Below are positions 14,046 to 14,277 of a DNA stretch of 14,277 bases, piece after piece. The position numbers and the translations under genes were made by a program. Under the pieces are notes generated by a model, which saw nothing but the letters and a program-made list of their open reading frames with translations, did no database searches and was not told the origin of the DNA. The first letter of the stretch is position 1. Every line of letters starts with the position of its first letter. The stretch spans positions 15,505 to 29,781 of the forward strand of contig JAOABO010000006.1 in NCBI GenBank assembly GCA_026418315.1. Direction: 5' to 3'. The DNA comes from Bacteroidia bacterium. GTDB lineage: Bacteria > Bacteroidota > Bacteroidia > B-17B0 > Aurantibacillaceae.

Positions 14046-14277
14046 CTAACGCTTATACATGGTTCTCATAAATTCTGAAGAGAACACAAAACTATCCAAT
14101 GCTTCGTTGCCACTGTTTAATATAGTTTCTTTTGTGCCTTTCCATTCGGCTTTTCCTTTGTGAATAAACAAAATAGTTTCGCCTATTTCTAAAACAGAGT
14201 TCATGTCGTGAGTAATTACAATAGTGGTCATATTAAATTCTTTGGTAAGATCATGGATGAGTTCGTCTATCACAATA
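14046..14277 (-). CDS. ABC transporter ATP-binding protein, MlaF-like, C-terminal end only
   Basis: These are the last 76 or so residues of an ABC ATPase that runs off the right edge. The H-loop is TIVITHDMNSVLEIGE, with the switch histidine in ITHD. This, and the ending (FIHKGKAEWKGT, then LDSFVFSSEFMRTMYKR), match the MlaF/Ttg2A group that powers phospholipid transport between the outer and inner membranes. The GTG at 14271-14273 is not a start: one more in-frame codon (Ile) is visible before it, and the sequence IVIDELI continues the segment that follows the Walker B region in this family. The Walker A, signature and Walker B motifs lie outside the window. The stop is TAG. It converges on hpf across the 321-bp gap. 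Confidence 0.82.
   Translation of the reverse strand, partial: IVIDELIHDLTKEFNMTTIVITHDMNSVLEIGETILFIHKGKAEWKGTKETILNSGNEALDSFVFSSEFMRTMYKR

Noticed and set aside
14271..14273. GTG as the start of a 75-residue protein
   Set aside because: It is an internal valine of a MlaF-like ATPase; the frame continues to the window edge and the fragment lacks Walker motifs.
1..14277. CRISPR array, insertion sequence or rRNA
   Set aside because: No regularly spaced repeats, transposase motifs, terminal inverted repeats or rRNA-like sequence were seen. The only recombinase is a housekeeping-type XerC.

Overview
The window looks like a chromosomal segment of an AT-rich member of the Bacteroidota, probably near the Chitinophagales (the order is a guess). 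The evidence is that mRNA starts lack clear Shine-Dalgarno sequences, several upstream regions carry the Bacteroidota-type -7 box TAnnTTTG, and the gene content fits: VTC/DUF4956 pair, FKBP lipoproteins, xerC followed by raiA/hpf, and a MlaF-like ATPase with the phylum's typical C-terminus. Most of the window is housekeeping DNA. The one clearly accessory piece is a two-gene restriction-modification module.

Layout, left to right. Positions 1-1450 (+): the 3' part of a VTC-domain polyphosphate polymerase-like gene, overlapped by 4 bp by a DUF4956 membrane protein. Positions 1535-3947 (+): a tight run of a CBS-pair/ACT-like protein and two FKBP-type lipoproteins; the first FKBP has a decayed active site and the second has a canonical one. 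Positions 3956-5788 (-): LD-carboxypeptidase (ldcA) and 3-hydroxybutyryl-CoA dehydrogenase (hbd), 6 bp apart and convergent with the FKBP run. Positions 5848-5920 (-): tRNA-Gly with anticodon CCC. Positions 5993-8304 (-): a DNA methyltransferase followed by a PD-(D/E)XK endonuclease that overlaps it by 4 bp, preceded by a good Bacteroidota promoter of its own. Positions 8365-12390 (-): sucA and sucB, the E1 and E2 of 2-oxoglutarate dehydrogenase. Positions 12522-13724 (+): xerC and the ribosome hibernation factor hpf/raiA, divergent from sucA. Positions 13725-14045: an AT-rich gap of 321 bp with inverted repeats but no convincing gene. Positions 14046-14277 (-): the C-terminal end of a MlaF-like ABC ATPase running off the window.

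How the genes work together. sucA and sucB form one TCA-cycle operon; the E3 subunit is not here. The methyltransferase and nuclease form a self-contained type II restriction-modification system with no control protein visible; the methyltransferase is first in the transcript and the nuclease is translationally coupled to it. The two FKBP lipoproteins probably act at the cell envelope. ldcA (peptidoglycan recycling) and hbd (acyl-CoA metabolism) share a transcript but have no obvious functional link. No CRISPR array, insertion sequence or prophage gene was seen. The strongest candidate for something little described is the endonuclease, whose N-terminal half looks EVE/PUA-like and whose C-terminal half is a NucS-like nuclease core, together with its partner methyltransferase, whose motif order is X-I-IV and whose catalytic motif is HPPYW.
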